64,000 bases of DNA from Caballeronia sp. SL2Y3 (GCF_022879575.1 NZ_CP084260.1:496001-560000); one strand, 5' to 3'. Numbered from the stretch's first letter, positions 1 to 9,852 are shown. Notes: a model not told the origin generated them from the letters alone. Made by a program: numbers and translations.

Positions 1-687
1 ACGGGCAGCGGCGGGCAGATCGTCGTGATGAGCGACGAAGCGCCGTCGCCGGTGCGCGGACTCCACACATATCGCGGCGCGGCCAGCGCCGGCGCGCGCT
101 GGTATCGCATGGCGGCGATGCAGAACGTGGGCGTCGCGCTGGAGACGGTGCGCGGCTGGCTCGGCTATGCAGCGTGGCCCGCCGCTTACGAGGACGCATT
201 CGCATCGGATGCGAGCGCGTCCGTGAGCTTCCTGCCGTACCTGAGTGGCGAGCGTTCTCCGTGGATGAACCCGGCGGCGCGCGGCGGCTGGCTCGGCCTC
301 GGCCTCGACGACACGCGCGGCACGATGATGCGCGCGGCGTTCGAAGGCGTGGCATTCGCATTGCGGGCGGGACTCGACGCCATCCGGACGAGCGGCACGC
401 CGTTGTCGTCGATGCGGCTTGCGGGCGGCGGCTCCATCGACGCGCGCTGGCGGCAACTGCTCGCCGATGCGCTGCATGTCGAACTGCACGCCTGCGATTG
501 CCCGAATGCGGCGGCGCGCGGCGCGGCAATCATCGGCGGCATGGCGGCGGGGCATTGGCGCGCCGATGACTTAGCGTCGCTTGCGCCTGCCAGCATGCGC
601 GTCGCGAGTCCGCGAGGCGACGCCGCGCTCGACGAAAGGCACGCGCGTTTCATCGCGCTCTACGAGCGCGTCGAAGACTGGTTCTGA
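1..687 (+). CDS. FGGY-family sugar kinase, xylulokinase-like (5' end outside window)
   Basis: This is the C-terminal part of an FGGY carbohydrate kinase; the reading frame is open at base 1 and ends at a TGA at 685-687. FGGY kinases phosphorylate a sugar or polyol with ATP in the cytoplasm. Visible family features are the LPYLSGERSPWMNP block near residue 80 of the visible part, the AFEGVAFALRAGLD helix, and the second ATP-binding block RLAGGGSIDARWRQLLAD. The closest type is xylulokinase, but substrate specificity cannot be read from this half. It lies 95 bp upstream of the sugar epimerase/isomerase gene on the same strand, so the two may share a transcript. It is the first of three FGGY kinases in the window. 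Confidence 0.85.
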   Translation, partial: TGSGGQIVVMSDEAPSPVRGLHTYRGAASAGARWYRMAAMQNVGVALETVRGWLGYAAWPAAYEDAFASDASASVSFLPYLSGERSPWMNPAARGGWLGLGLDDTRGTMMRAAFEGVAFALRAGLDAIRTSGTPLSSMRLAGGGSIDARWRQLLADALHVELHACDCPNAAARGAAIIGGMAAGHWRADDLASLAPASMRVASPRGDAALDERHARFIALYERVEDWF

Positions 688-782
688 CGTCTTGCGCGCG
701 AGCCCTTAAACTGACGTGCGATTCGCGTCACTTCAGGCGAGGGCCGCGCCGTCGGCCCATCACAACATCAACGACATCCGCT

Positions 783-1997
783 ATGTCCGCATCCGACACG
801 CCGCAACCCGACTTCCGCTCGCGCCAGTTCCTCCTGGATCACGCGCTGCGCACGATGATCTTCTACCACCCGCACTGCATGGACCCGGCAGGCGGCTTCT
901 ATCACTTCTACAAGAACGACGGCACGATCTACGACCGCAAGTCGCGTCATCTCGTGTCGAGCACGCGCTTCATTTTCAACTACGCAATGGCGTACAAGCA
1001 CTACGGCCTCGACGAATATCGCGGCGGCGTGCGGCACGGCATCGACTATCTGCGCGAGGTTCATCGCAATCCGGAAACGGGCGGCTATGCGTGGACGCTC
1101 AAGGGCCGCGAAGTCACGGATGCGACCAACCATTGCTACGGCCTCGCGTTCGTCGTCCTCGCGTATGCGAAGGCGGTGGAAGCGGGCTTCGACGAGGCGC
1201 GCGCCTATCTCGACGAAACGTGGAACCTGATGGAAACGCACTTCTGGGACGCGCCGCACGGGCTCTACAAAGACGAGGCCAGCGCGGACTGGAAGGTGTC
1301 GGACTATCGCGGGCAGAACGCGAACATGCACGCATGCGAAGCGTTTCTGGCTGCGTTCGAAGCGACCGGCGAGACGCGCTATCTGGACCGCGCCGCGCTT
1401 CTGGCCGACAACATGGTCAACCGTCAGGCCGCGCTTGCGGGCGGTCTCGTGTGGGAGCACTACAAGCCGGACTGGTCGATCGACTGGGACTACAACAAGG
1501 GCGACCGCAGCAACATCTTTCGTCCGTGGGGCTTTCAGCCGGGGCATCAGACGGAATGGGCCAAGCTGCTGCTGATTCTCGACCGGCATCGGCCAGAAGC
1601 GTGGCATGCAGAGCGCGCGAGGGAGCTGTTCGATCGCGCGCTCGAACTGTCATGGGATCACGAGCACGGCGGCATGGTCTATGGCTTCGATCCGGACGGC
1701 AAGTTCTACGACGAAGACAAGTACTTCTGGGTGCAGGCGGAATCGCTCGCGGCGGCGGCGCTGCTTGCCGAGCGCGCGGCTCGCGATGGCGATCAGTCGG
1801 CCGCCGCGCGCTACTGGAGCGATTACGACCGCTTGTGGACGTATAGCTGGGCGCATTTCGTCGATCATCATTACGGCGCGTGGTATCGCATATTGACGCG
1901 CGACAACCGCCAGTACAGCGACGAAAAAAGCCCCGCCGGCAAGACCGACTATCACACGATGGGCGCATGTTACGAAGTCCTGAACGTCGTGCGCTGA
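783..1997 (+). CDS. AGE-family sugar epimerase/isomerase
   Basis: The 404-residue product matches the N-acylglucosamine 2-epimerase (AGE) superfamily, (alpha/alpha)6-barrel cytosolic enzymes that epimerise or isomerise mannose-type sugars (D-mannose isomerase YihS and cellobiose 2-epimerase are relatives). Family features are [18 protein letters not shown] near residue 240, [14 protein letters not shown] near 295 and [17 protein letters not shown] near 315; these carry the conserved His and Glu/Trp residues of the barrel centre. The length is normal for YihS-type enzymes. Its place after an FGGY kinase suggests a sugar utilisation pair. The exact substrate is not known; D-mannose to D-fructose is a guess by family. 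Confidence 0.85.
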   Translation: MSASDTPQPDFRSRQFLLDHALRTMIFYHPHCMDPAGGFYHFYKNDGTIYDRKSRHLVSSTRFIFNYAMAYKHYGLDEYRGGVRHGIDYLREVHRNPETGGYAWTLKGREVTDATNHCYGLAFVVLAYAKAVEAGFDEARAYLDETWNLMETHFWDAPHGLYKDEASADWKVSDYRGQNANMHACEAFLAAFEATGETRYLDRAALLADNMVNRQAALAGGLVWEHYKPDWSIDWDYNKGDRSNIFRPWGFQPGHQTEWAKLLLILDRHRPEAWHAERARELFDRALELSWDHEHGGMVYGFDPDGKFYDEDKYFWVQAESLAAAALLAERAARDGDQSAAARYWSDYDRLWTYSWAHFVDHHYGAWYRILTRDNRQYSDEKSPAGKTDYHTMGACYEVLNVVR

Positions 1998-2031
1998 ACG
2001 AAACATTGCCATTGAAACGAGGAACCCAACG

Positions 2032-3138
<1,107 letters not shown>

Positions 3139-3152
3139 GCGCGGAGGACGCC

Positions 3153-4001
3153 ATGCTCGAACTCGTCGAGGAACACCGTTGTTTCGATGGCGTGCAGCGC
3201 ATCTATCGGCATGAGTCGCGGTCCATCGGCCTGCCTATGCGCTTTTCGGTGTTCTTGCCCGCCGCTGCGTCGGCATCGAAAGTGCCGGCGCTTTTCTATC
3301 TCGCCGGTCTCACGTGCACCGAAGAGACGTTTCCGATCAAGGCCGGCGCGCAGCGGTACGCGGCCGAGCATGGCATCGCGTTGATCGCGCCGGACACGTC
3401 GCCGCGCGGCGCGGACATTCCCGGCGAGAAGGACGCCTGGGATTTCGGCGTCGGCGCGGGCTTCTATGTCGATGCGACGCGCGAGCCGTGGCGCGAGCGG
3501 TATCGCATGTATTCGTACGTGACGCAGGATTTGCGCGAAGCGGTGCTGGCGGAATTGCCGGTGCGCGAGGACCGGCTCGGCATCTTCGGCCATTCGATGG
3601 GTGGGCACGGCGCGCTCGTGCTCGCGCTGCGCAATCCGGATGTGTACCGCAGCGTGTCGGCGTTCGCGCCGATTGCCGCGCCTTCGCAATGTCCGTGGGG
3701 CGTGAAGGCGTTCACCGGCTATCTCGGCGACGACCGCGACGCGTGGAAGCAGTACGACGCGAGCGAGCTCGTGAAGGGCGATGCAGCGTCACGCTTCGAA
3801 GGCGGCATTCTGATCGATCAGGGACTGGCCGATCACTTTCTCGCCGAGCAGTTGCATCCCGATGTGTTCGAGCGCAACGCGCGCGAAGCGGGGCATAGCG
3901 TCACGGTGCGTCGTCACGAAGGATATGACCACGGGTACTTCTTTATCGCGACGTTCATCGGCGAGCACATCGCGCATCACGCGCGGGTGCTCTGCCGTTG
4001 A
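3153..4001 (+). CDS. frmB: S-formylglutathione hydrolase
   Basis: The 282-residue alpha/beta-hydrolase of the esterase D family hydrolyses S-formylglutathione to formate and glutathione, the step after the upstream dehydrogenase. The nucleophile elbow is GHSMGGHGAL near residue 150. The oxyanion region LAGLTCTEE is near residue 55, and the catalytic His is in the C-terminal RHEGYDHGYFF. The ATG at 3153 follows a GGAGG site and lies 14 bp after the dehydrogenase stop, so co-translation is likely. The gene ends 27 bp before the convergent znuB stop. The symbols fghA and estD are also used for this enzyme. Confidence 0.94.
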   Translation: MLELVEEHRCFDGVQRIYRHESRSIGLPMRFSVFLPAAASASKVPALFYLAGLTCTEETFPIKAGAQRYAAEHGIALIAPDTSPRGADIPGEKDAWDFGVGAGFYVDATREPWRERYRMYSYVTQDLREAVLAELPVREDRLGIFGHSMGGHGALVLALRNPDVYRSVSAFAPIAAPSQCPWGVKAFTGYLGDDRDAWKQYDASELVKGDAASRFEGGILIDQGLADHFLAEQLHPDVFERNAREAGHSVTVRRHEGYDHGYFFIATFIGEHIAHHARVLCR

Positions 4002-4028
4002 GCGCGGCGCGGCAGCGGCAGCGGTCGG

Positions 4029-4817
4029 TCAGCTTCCGCGCCGCGCCAGCAGGCTCGCCGCATAGACCACGGCGGCGAGCATCGTGATCCAGAAGCTCGT
4101 CGGCCAGTCGGTGTAATAGGCGAGCGTGAGGCCCGCCCACGCTTGCCCCAGCGCGAAGAGCGCGGCGAGCAGCAGGCCCGTCGACAGCCGCGTGGTCACG
4201 TTCTGCGCCGCCGCTGCCGGCCCGACCATCAGCGCGAAAACGAGCAGCACGCCGACGATCTGCGTGCACGCCGCCACCGCGAGCGCGGTGATCGCGAGAA
4301 ACAGCACGGAGACGAGGCGCAGCGAGACGCCTTTGGCTTCGGCCAGTTCCGGCTGCAACGAAGCGAAGAGCAGCGGCCGCATGATGACGCCCAGCGCAAC
4401 GAGACTGACCGTCGCGAGTCCGGCGAGCACCACGAGCGTTTCGTGACTCACGCCGAGCACGTTGCCGAACAGCAGCGCGGTGGCCTGCGTCGCGTACGCG
4501 GTGAAGAAGTGCAGAAACAGCAGCCCGAAGCCGAGCGACAGCGAAAGAATCACGCCGATGGCCACGTCGCGCCCCGACAGCCGCTCGCCTAGCGCGCCCA
4601 TGCCGACGCCCGCCGCGAGCGTGAAGCCGACCATGCCCCAGATGGGCGATACGCCGAGCAGCACCGCGCCCGTCGCGCCGGTGAAGCCCACGTGCGACAG
4701 CGCGTGTCCCGCGAACGTCTGCCCGCGCATCACCAGAAAATACCCGACGATTCCCGCCAGCACCGCGACGATGCCCGACGCCGCGAAGGCGTTCACCATG
4801 AAGTCGTATTCAAACAT
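4029..4817 (-). CDS. znuB: Zinc ABC transporter permease ZnuB
   Basis: The 262-residue ABC-3 family integral membrane permease has about eight hydrophobic segments starting at VNAFAASGIVAVLAGIVG. It forms the inner-membrane channel of the ZnuABC metal importer. The motif SHVGFTGATGAVLLG near residue 40 and the cytoplasmic helix LQPELAEAKGVS near 160 are typical of the family. The ATG at 4817 (Met-Phe-Glu-Tyr) was chosen because homologues start there; an upstream in-frame extension would be the antisense copy of the His-rich znuC tail. The start overlaps the end of znuC by 8 bp, so the two are translationally coupled. It is the last gene of the zur-znuA-znuC-znuB operon. Confidence 0.92.
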   Translation of the reverse strand: MFEYDFMVNAFAASGIVAVLAGIVGYFLVMRGQTFAGHALSHVGFTGATGAVLLGVSPIWGMVGFTLAAGVGMGALGERLSGRDVAIGVILSLSLGFGLLFLHFFTAYATQATALLFGNVLGVSHETLVVLAGLATVSLVALGVIMRPLLFASLQPELAEAKGVSLRLVSVLFLAITALAVAACTQIVGVLLVFALMVGPAAAAQNVTTRLSTGLLLAALFALGQAWAGLTLAYYTDWPTSFWITMLAAVVYAASLLARRGS

Positions 4818-5709
4818 CGTGCGTGTGCGTTCCCTTCTTGCCGTGGCCGTGCGTACGAGCGTGGTCGTGCTGGTGGTCGTGCTCGTGCTGATGCCCGTTG
4901 CCATTTTCGTGCGCGTGATCGAGCTTGTCGATTTCGACGTCGCCCGACATCACGAAGATGCGGCCGTTCACGCGCATGACGTCGATGGTCGAGCCGTAGA
5001 GACGCGAAAGCACCGGCTTCGAGATGACTTCATCGACGGTGCCGAGCGCCGCGCGCCCGTTGCCGAGATACAGCACGCGATCGAGCGAATTGAGCAGCGG
5101 ATTCAGTTCGTGCGCGGAGAAAAGCACCGTGATGTTGAGTTCGCGCTGCACGCGCCGCACGAGTTCCACGACGCTCGTCTGATGACGCGGATCGAGGCTG
5201 ATGAGCGGCTCGTCGAGCAGCAAGAGACGCGGGTTGCCGAGCAGACATTGCGCGAGCAGAAGCCGCTGACGCTCGCCGCCCGATAGCTCCGACAACGGCC
5301 GCGCCGCGAGTTGCCGCGCGCCGACGAGATCGAGCACGCGCTCGACGTCGGCGCGCGTGCGCGCGTCGCGACGCGGCAGGCCCCAGCGATGCCCGTCCGC
5401 GGCCATCGCGACGAAATCGCGCCCGAGCACGCGGCGATTGGCGAGCCCCGCGCGAATCTGCGGCATATAGCCGATGGACGGATTGCCGCGCACGACCGCT
5501 TCGCCGTTCACGCGGATCGCGCCGGACGCGACGGGCACGAGGCCGAGCAGCGCGCGCATCAGCGTCGTCTTGCCCGCGCCGTTCGGCCCGAGCACGCCGA
5601 TGAATTCGCCGGTGTGAACGGTGAAGCTCGCATCGTTCAGAATCGCGCGTCCGCCGAGTTCGAGCGTCACGCGATCGACTTCGAGCGCGGCCTTCGACTC
5701 GCGAATCAT
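4810..5709 (-). CDS. znuC: Zinc ABC transporter ATPase ZnuC with His-rich C-terminal tail
   Basis: The 299-residue ABC ATPase energises the zinc importer. Walker A is GPNGAGKTT (residues 41-49), the ABC signature is LSGGERQRLLLAQ, Walker B is LLLLDEP, and the H-loop is FSAHELN. The family domain ends near residue 255. It is followed by an unusual tail in which the last 35 residues contain 12 histidines in alternating HxH patterns, a probable metal-binding extension. The ATG at 5709 overlaps the znuA stop as ATGA and has an AAGGA site about 8 nt upstream; two in-frame Met codons further upstream (first at 5718) are less well placed. The neighbours znuA and znuB make the assignment firm. Confidence 0.92.
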   Translation of the reverse strand: MIRESKAALEVDRVTLELGGRAILNDASFTVHTGEFIGVLGPNGAGKTTLMRALLGLVPVASGAIRVNGEAVVRGNPSIGYMPQIRAGLANRRVLGRDFVAMAADGHRWGLPRRDARTRADVERVLDLVGARQLAARPLSELSGGERQRLLLAQCLLGNPRLLLLDEPLISLDPRHQTSVVELVRRVQRELNITVLFSAHELNPLLNSLDRVLYLGNGRAALGTVDEVISKPVLSRLYGSTIDVMRVNGRIFVMSGDVEIDKLDHAHENGNGHQHEHDHQHDHARTHGHGKKGTHTHDV

Positions 5710-6599
5710 TGCTGCCATCCTTGCAGCGCGCCCGCGAGCGCGTCGAGCTGCGTTTCCATCCATTGCTGATACGTCTTGCCGGCGGGCAGCGTCTCGGTCA
5801 CGCTGATGCTCGGCACATGCCCGTCTTTCGCGATGCCGAGCAGACGCCGCGTGAGCGCGCCCGTCGCCTGGCTGTTGTAGATCAGGACGTGCACGCGCCG
5901 TTCGCGCAAGTCTTTCTCGAACGCGGCGATATCGGCGGGGCTCGGCTCCGTCTCGTTCATCGCGGCGGTCTGGAACCGCTGATTGCGCATTTCGAAGCCG
6001 ATGGCGTCCGCCGTATAGCCGAACACCGGCTCGGTCGCGGTCACGGGCACGCCGCGATAGCGCGACTTCAACTGCGCGATGCGCGCGTCGATGGGCTCGA
6101 GCGACGCCAGAAACGCGGCGAGGCGCGCGTCGTAATCGCTCTTGTGCGCCGGGTCCGCGCTCGCCAGATAGGCGCTCACCGCTTTGGCGACGGCGGGCAT
6201 CGTCGGCGGGTCGTACCAGAGATGCGGATTATCGCCGGACTTCTTGCCGGTCAACTGCGCCGCGACGATCACCGTGCGCTTGCCGCTGCTCTTGCCGTTG
6301 CTGTTGGATGCCGCGAGCAGCTTGTCCATCCACGGGTCGTAGTCCGCGCCGTTATAGACGACGAGCGCCGCATGTTGAAGCGCGCGCGCGGTCTTAGGGC
6401 TGGCTTCGAAGAGATGCGGGTCTTCGTCGGGATTGTTGAGGATGCTCGTGACCTCGACGTGATCGCCGCCGAGCTGGCGCACGACGTCGCCATAGAAGTT
6501 CTCCGCTGCGACCACCGGCACGCCGGCGGCATGCGCCGTCACGCTCTGGCCGATGCTGAACACGGCCGCGATGCAACTCAGAATGTGCGCGAGTTTCAT
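5706..6599 (-). CDS. znuA: Periplasmic zinc/manganese-binding protein ZnuA (cluster A-I family)
   Basis: The 297-residue exported metal-binding protein has a signal peptide (residues 1-24, ending in TAHA). Predicted metal ligands by family alignment are His62 (DPHLFE), His126 (NPHLWYD), Glu190 (TEPVFGY) and Glu269 (SVTETLP). Classical ZnuA has a His at the third position and a long His-rich loop between the first two ligands; here the loop is short and has almost no His. Glu at the third position is usual in manganese-type relatives such as PsaA, so the metal could be Zn or Mn. Operon membership with a CxxC-containing Fur-family regulator favours Zn. The ATG at 6599 has an AAGGAG site and overlaps the regulator stop as ATGA. 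Confidence 0.9.
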   Translation of the reverse strand: MKLAHILSCIAAVFSIGQSVTAHAAGVPVVAAENFYGDVVRQLGGDHVEVTSILNNPDEDPHLFEASPKTARALQHAALVVYNGADYDPWMDKLLAASNSNGKSSGKRTVIVAAQLTGKKSGDNPHLWYDPPTMPAVAKAVSAYLASADPAHKSDYDARLAAFLASLEPIDARIAQLKSRYRGVPVTATEPVFGYTADAIGFEMRNQRFQTAAMNETEPSPADIAAFEKDLRERRVHVLIYNSQATGALTRRLLGIAKDGHVPSISVTETLPAGKTYQQWMETQLDALAGALQGWQQ

Positions 6600-7081
6600 C
6601 GGGCTCCTTGTGTGTGGGCGTGATCGTTCGCACGATGTTTCTGCTGGCAATCGCTGCACAGGCCGCTCAGTTCGACAACCTGATGCCGCAGCTGGAAGCC
6701 GTGCGCGGGCGGGCTCGCCGACAGCGACGACGCCAGTTCGCGCCCCTGGATTTCGAGCGTCGCGCCGCATTCGTCGCAGATCAGAAACTGGCTTTCGTGC
6801 GGGCGGCCGGCGTCGCAGCACGCGACGAACGCGTTCTTCGACTCGATCCGATGCACCAGGCCGTTTTCGACCAGAAAGTCGAGCGCGCGATACACCGTGG
6901 TCGGCGGCACGCGCGCGCCGCGCTGCGGTTCGAGCGCGTCGATGAGGTCGTATGCGCCGATGGGCTTGTGCGCCTTCAGCACGAGTTCGTACACGTGGCG
7001 GCGCAGGGGCGTGAGCGCGAGGCCGCGCTCGTCGGCTAACGCCTCGGCGCGGGCGAGCATGGTTTCGATTGATGCGGTCAT
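6596..7081 (-). CDS. zur: Fur-family zinc uptake regulator Zur
   Basis: This is a 161-residue Fur-superfamily repressor. An N-terminal winged helix (PLRRHVYELVL to VPPTTVYRALDFL, residues about 25-70) precedes a dimerisation domain with the structural zinc cysteines CDEC (102-105) and CSDC (142-145). Zur proteins repress zinc uptake genes when Zn is plentiful. It is the first gene of the operon and overlaps znuA as ATGA, so it probably regulates itself. The ATG at 7081 is chosen; a TTG at 7099 would add six residues. Neither has a strong ribosome site. An inverted repeat lies 43 bp upstream of the ATG. Confidence 0.9.
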   Translation of the reverse strand: MTASIETMLARAEALADERGLALTPLRRHVYELVLKAHKPIGAYDLIDALEPQRGARVPPTTVYRALDFLVENGLVHRIESKNAFVACCDAGRPHESQFLICDECGATLEIQGRELASSLSASPPAHGFQLRHQVVELSGLCSDCQQKHRANDHAHTQGAR

Positions 7082-7123
7082 GTCATCGTGGCCGCGCAAG
7101 GCGGCGCTATGAGCGAGTGGCGA

Positions 7124-7138
7124 TGATATAACGTATCA
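7124..7138. promoter_or_regulatory. zur box: Probable Zur operator upstream of zur-znuACB
   Basis: The AT-rich inverted repeat TGATA-TAACG-TATCA has perfect 5-bp arms and stands out in GC-rich DNA just before the zur start. Fur-family repressors bind such AT-rich palindromes overlapping promoters. Resemblance to Zur boxes (core GTTATA) is partial, so binding is inferred from position and symmetry. Confidence 0.6.
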
Positions 7139-7219
7139 CGGTGGTTTGCACGTCGGCTTTCCGTTGTGCTCAGAGCGTCCGGCGCGGTGCTGGACGACCG
7201 TTCGCCGAGAGAGGAGCGA

Positions 7220-7675
7220 CTAAGGCTGCGAGAGGGCGCCCGAACGGGCGTCGCGCATGATCGCGTTGATGAGGGGGTCGTTCGTCACGCGGATCCGACC
7301 GGTCTGCGTGATTCTCCCGCCGGTCTGAGTGATGCCTGTCACGAACTGACAGTCGTCATAGCAGCTCAGTGTTCCGGTGGCCGGTCCGTCCCGATAGCGA
7401 ACGACAGGCTCGTTGCCTTTGCTCACGCCCACATACCAGACCAGAACGGGCGCTTCGGTATCCGCGCCGTCGACCGAAGCCTTTTCATACACGAACGCAT
7501 TTCCTTGCCGTCCGACATACGAGTGTTCGGGTTGAGGCTGCGGCGCAACGCCGTCTGCCTGGTCCGAATGAGCCGCAGAGGGCGCAGCGAGCGAATGTAA
7601 GACGGCAGTAGGCAAAGTCAACAGGAGGCAAAGGACGGGCAGGGCGCTGACGAACCGACGACGGCATGTGCTCAT
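7220..7675 (-). CDS. Exported protein of unknown function (second gene of a pair)
   Basis: I do not recognise this 151-residue protein. It has an N-terminal hydrophobic stretch (LPVLCLLLTLPTAVLHSLAAPS, about residues 11-32) that looks like a Sec signal peptide, then a Ser/Pro/Gln-rich linker and a domain with YVGRQGNAFVYEKASVDG, VLVWYVGVSKGNEPVVRY and two cysteines (CYDDC) that could form a disulfide. Its ATG overlaps the stop of the upstream gene (7672-7675), so the pair is co-translated. GC content and codon use look less extreme than in the neighbours, which hints at separate ancestry. Confidence 0.7.
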   Translation of the reverse strand: MSTCRRRFVSALPVLCLLLTLPTAVLHSLAAPSAAHSDQADGVAPQPQPEHSYVGRQGNAFVYEKASVDGADTEAPVLVWYVGVSKGNEPVVRYRDGPATGTLSCYDDCQFVTGITQTGGRITQTGRIRVTNDPLINAIMRDARSGALSQP

Positions 7676-8514
7676 CGTTTGGTGCTTCGCGAATGAGGCG
7701 GCGTGGACGCAGACGGCCCGCCAAGACTTTTCGCATCGAGGTCAATATTGCAGGCCTTCAGGAATTCCGCCTTCGTCCGCCATTTCGACTTTCCATCGGG
7801 CAGCCCGAAAACAAGCTCGGTGTCTTCGGGCGTAGCGTATCGGTCCGGCGCTACGAGGAAGCGTGTCTTGCGCCAGGCTAACGCGACCAGTGTCTTCTGT
7901 CCGGCGGGCGATACCTTGAACACACGTATCCATGCAGGATGCGTGTCGACCGTGGACGGCTCGGTTGTATCCTCGTCATCTTTCGCCGTAGACGATGTCC
8001 AGCCGACAGTGACGATCTCCACCGCCTTGCCGGTTCGGTCCAGCACCTCCTGACGCTGCACTTGCTTGCCAAGTAGCTGGAACCGCACGACCGGCACGTG
8101 TGACCCGGCGCGGAAATACTCGGCAATGACCCAGTCTCCCCCGGAAGAAACAATAGGGACGTCGCGCCGACGATCGTAGCGGTAAATGTCAGTCAGGCTC
8201 GACAGCACGGACTGCGGCACGCGAGCTTCAGGGAACGAATACCGTGCGGGCTTGAAGTCTCCGGTCTCCGATCTAATGGAGTTCGCGGCGTTCATATCGA
8301 GCCGCAAGCGCATCGGCGGCAGCGCAATCGAGAGCAGATGCCCGTCCGCCACGTTGGCGACATAGGGCGGGTGCGACGACTGAACCGTTTTGACGGGATG
8401 GGCGGCACGTGAGGAGCCGAGCGCCGCGTTTGCGATGAGGGGGAAGGTGAGCGCGATTGCGATCAGCGCGATTCTCAAACGAGCCACTAAGTCTACGAGT
8501 TGATTGCCATTCAT
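7672..8514 (-). CDS. Exported protein of unknown function (first gene of a pair)
   Basis: This 280-residue protein matches no family I can name. An N-terminal signal peptide (RIALIAIALTFPLIANA, about residues 13-29, then ALGSS) predicts export. The rest is soluble, with blocks SLTDIYRYDRRRDVPIVSSGGDWVIAEYFR and TELVFGLPDGKSKWRTKAEFLKACNID, and ends in a Ser/Thr/Pro-rich tail. It is coupled to the next exported protein by an ATGA overlap. It stands between the zinc operon and the divergent sorbitol operon and has no evident functional link to either. Confidence 0.7.
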   Translation of the reverse strand: MNGNQLVDLVARLRIALIAIALTFPLIANAALGSSRAAHPVKTVQSSHPPYVANVADGHLLSIALPPMRLRLDMNAANSIRSETGDFKPARYSFPEARVPQSVLSSLTDIYRYDRRRDVPIVSSGGDWVIAEYFRAGSHVPVVRFQLLGKQVQRQEVLDRTGKAVEIVTVGWTSSTAKDDEDTTEPSTVDTHPAWIRVFKVSPAGQKTLVALAWRKTRFLVAPDRYATPEDTELVFGLPDGKSKWRTKAEFLKACNIDLDAKSLGGPSASTPPHSRSTKR

Positions 8515-8878
8515 GTGCGGCTAAATTTGCACGGTCGAAAGTGGGTGCCGGCTTCTCACGTCGCATGGGTACGTACAGCGCAGCGCATCAGTTTCCGTTG
8601 CAGTGATTCCGGGCAGAAGAGGGGCGAGAACTTTGACCCGCGGCCCCAGACGCGTCAATGGACGTTTTCTGAGATTCAGCGACCCAAACTTCCGAAGTGA
8701 TGCCCGCCCACGAGCCAGCGGCGTTGGATTGATTGCGCATTGCAGCATCGAAACCGCGAAACCACGCCTTGACACGCGCCTCCGCAACACCGATCATTCG
8801 ATCAAACAGAGAGCAATTGATCGGCCGTCGAGCGTTCGCTCACTTTCGCGCCGGTCGGGCAGAGAATCGGAGACATCG
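8515..8878. other. Intergenic region between exported pair and sorbitol operon
   Basis: These 364 bp separate divergently transcribed genes and hold no convincing gene. An open frame continues upstream of the sorbitol dehydrogenase but has no conserved content. The right end contains inverted repeats of the type CGATCAA (8799-8805) and TTGATCG (8817-8823), 11 bp apart, and an overlapping CCGATCA (8790-8796) with TGATCGG (8818-8824). Confidence 0.6.
8811..8822. promoter_or_regulatory. Candidate SorC-regulator operator in front of the sorbitol operon
   Basis: GAGCAATTGATC lies about 57 bp upstream of the smoS start and matches at 10 of 12 positions the palindrome at 20049-20060 in front of dalD. 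Both transcription units belong to the polyol pathway and a SorC-family regulator is encoded between them, so a shared operator is inferred. It also forms the right half of the CGATCAA/TTGATCG inverted repeat. Confidence 0.45.
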
Positions 8879-9652
8879 GTGAGACTGGAAGACAAGGTCG
8901 CGGTCATCACAGGCGCCGCGAGCGGAATCGGCGAGGCGGTCGCGCGGCGCTACCTCGACGAAGGCGCGAAGCTCGTCCTGGTCGACGTGAAAGACGCGCA
9001 TGGCATGGCGCAGCGTCATGAGAACGCCGCCGGCCGCGTGCTCGCGCTCGAAGCCGACGTCACGCGCCGCGAAGACATCGAGCGCATCGTGGCGGGCGCC
9101 GTGGAGCGCTTCGGCGGCATCGACATTCTCTTCAACAACGCGGCGCTCTTCGACATGCGCCCGATCCTCGACGAGTCCTGGGACGTCTACGACCGCCTCT
9201 TCGCGGTCAACGTCAAGGGCATGTTCTTTCTGATGCAGGCGGTCGCCCGGCGCATGGTCGAGCAGGGACGCGGCGGCAAGATCATCAACATGTCGTCGCA
9301 GGCCGGGCGGCGCGGCGAGGCGCTCGTGTCGCACTACTGCGCGACCAAGGCGGCCGTCATCAGCTATACGCAGTCGGCGGCGCTCGCGCTCGCGAAGTCG
9401 CGCATCAACGTGAACGGCATCGCGCCGGGCGTCGTCGATACGCCGATGTGGGAACAGGTCGATGCGCTCTTCGCCCGTTACGAAAACCGGCCGCTCGGCG
9501 AAAAAAAGCGCATGGTCGGCGAGGCAGTGCCGCTCGGGCGCATGGGCGTGCCGGACGACCTGACCGGCGCGGCGCTTTTCCTCGCATCGGCGGATTCGGA
9601 TTACATCACCGCGCAGACGATCAACGTCGATGGCGGCAACTGGATGAGTTGA
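8879..9652 (+). CDS. smoS: Sorbitol (L-iditol 2-) dehydrogenase, SDR family
   Basis: The 257-residue short-chain dehydrogenase closely resembles Rhodobacter SmoS/PolS, which oxidises D-glucitol to D-fructose with NAD+. The cofactor motif is TGAASGIG (residues 11-18), followed by NNAA near 89, the catalytic Ser in NMSSQAGRRGEALV, the YCATK pair (Tyr/Lys near 155-159), and the typical C-terminus NVDGGNWMS. The GTG at 8879 was chosen because a GGAG site lies 7 nt upstream and homologues start with MRLEDK; an open frame continues further upstream without conserved sequence. It is the first gene of the polyol operon. Confidence 0.9.
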   Translation: MRLEDKVAVITGAASGIGEAVARRYLDEGAKLVLVDVKDAHGMAQRHENAAGRVLALEADVTRREDIERIVAGAVERFGGIDILFNNAALFDMRPILDESWDVYDRLFAVNVKGMFFLMQAVARRMVEQGRGGKIINMSSQAGRRGEALVSHYCATKAAVISYTQSAALALAKSRINVNGIAPGVVDTPMWEQVDALFARYENRPLGEKKRMVGEAVPLGRMGVPDDLTGAALFLASADSDYITAQTINVDGGNWMS

Positions 9653-9852
9653 GCCGGCGCGTGCGCCTTGCAGCATGAGGCGCACCGTCTATAGTGAAAC
9701 GGCGTCGCGGTGAAGCATACGCGGGCCAGCCTACGAAAACGAGCAACCACGCGGTTCCCAGCGCAGCAGAATCAGGCAGCGGCACAGACGGCACGTGCGC
9801 CATGCATGCACGATCCGCTGCACCGTGCAAACGAAAAAGGAGACGAACCAAC

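Noticed and set aside
9661..9685. Hairpin GTGCGCC/GGCGCAC as terminator of smoS
   Set aside because: It has no U-tract and the next gene belongs to the same pathway; likely an intercistronic structure at most.
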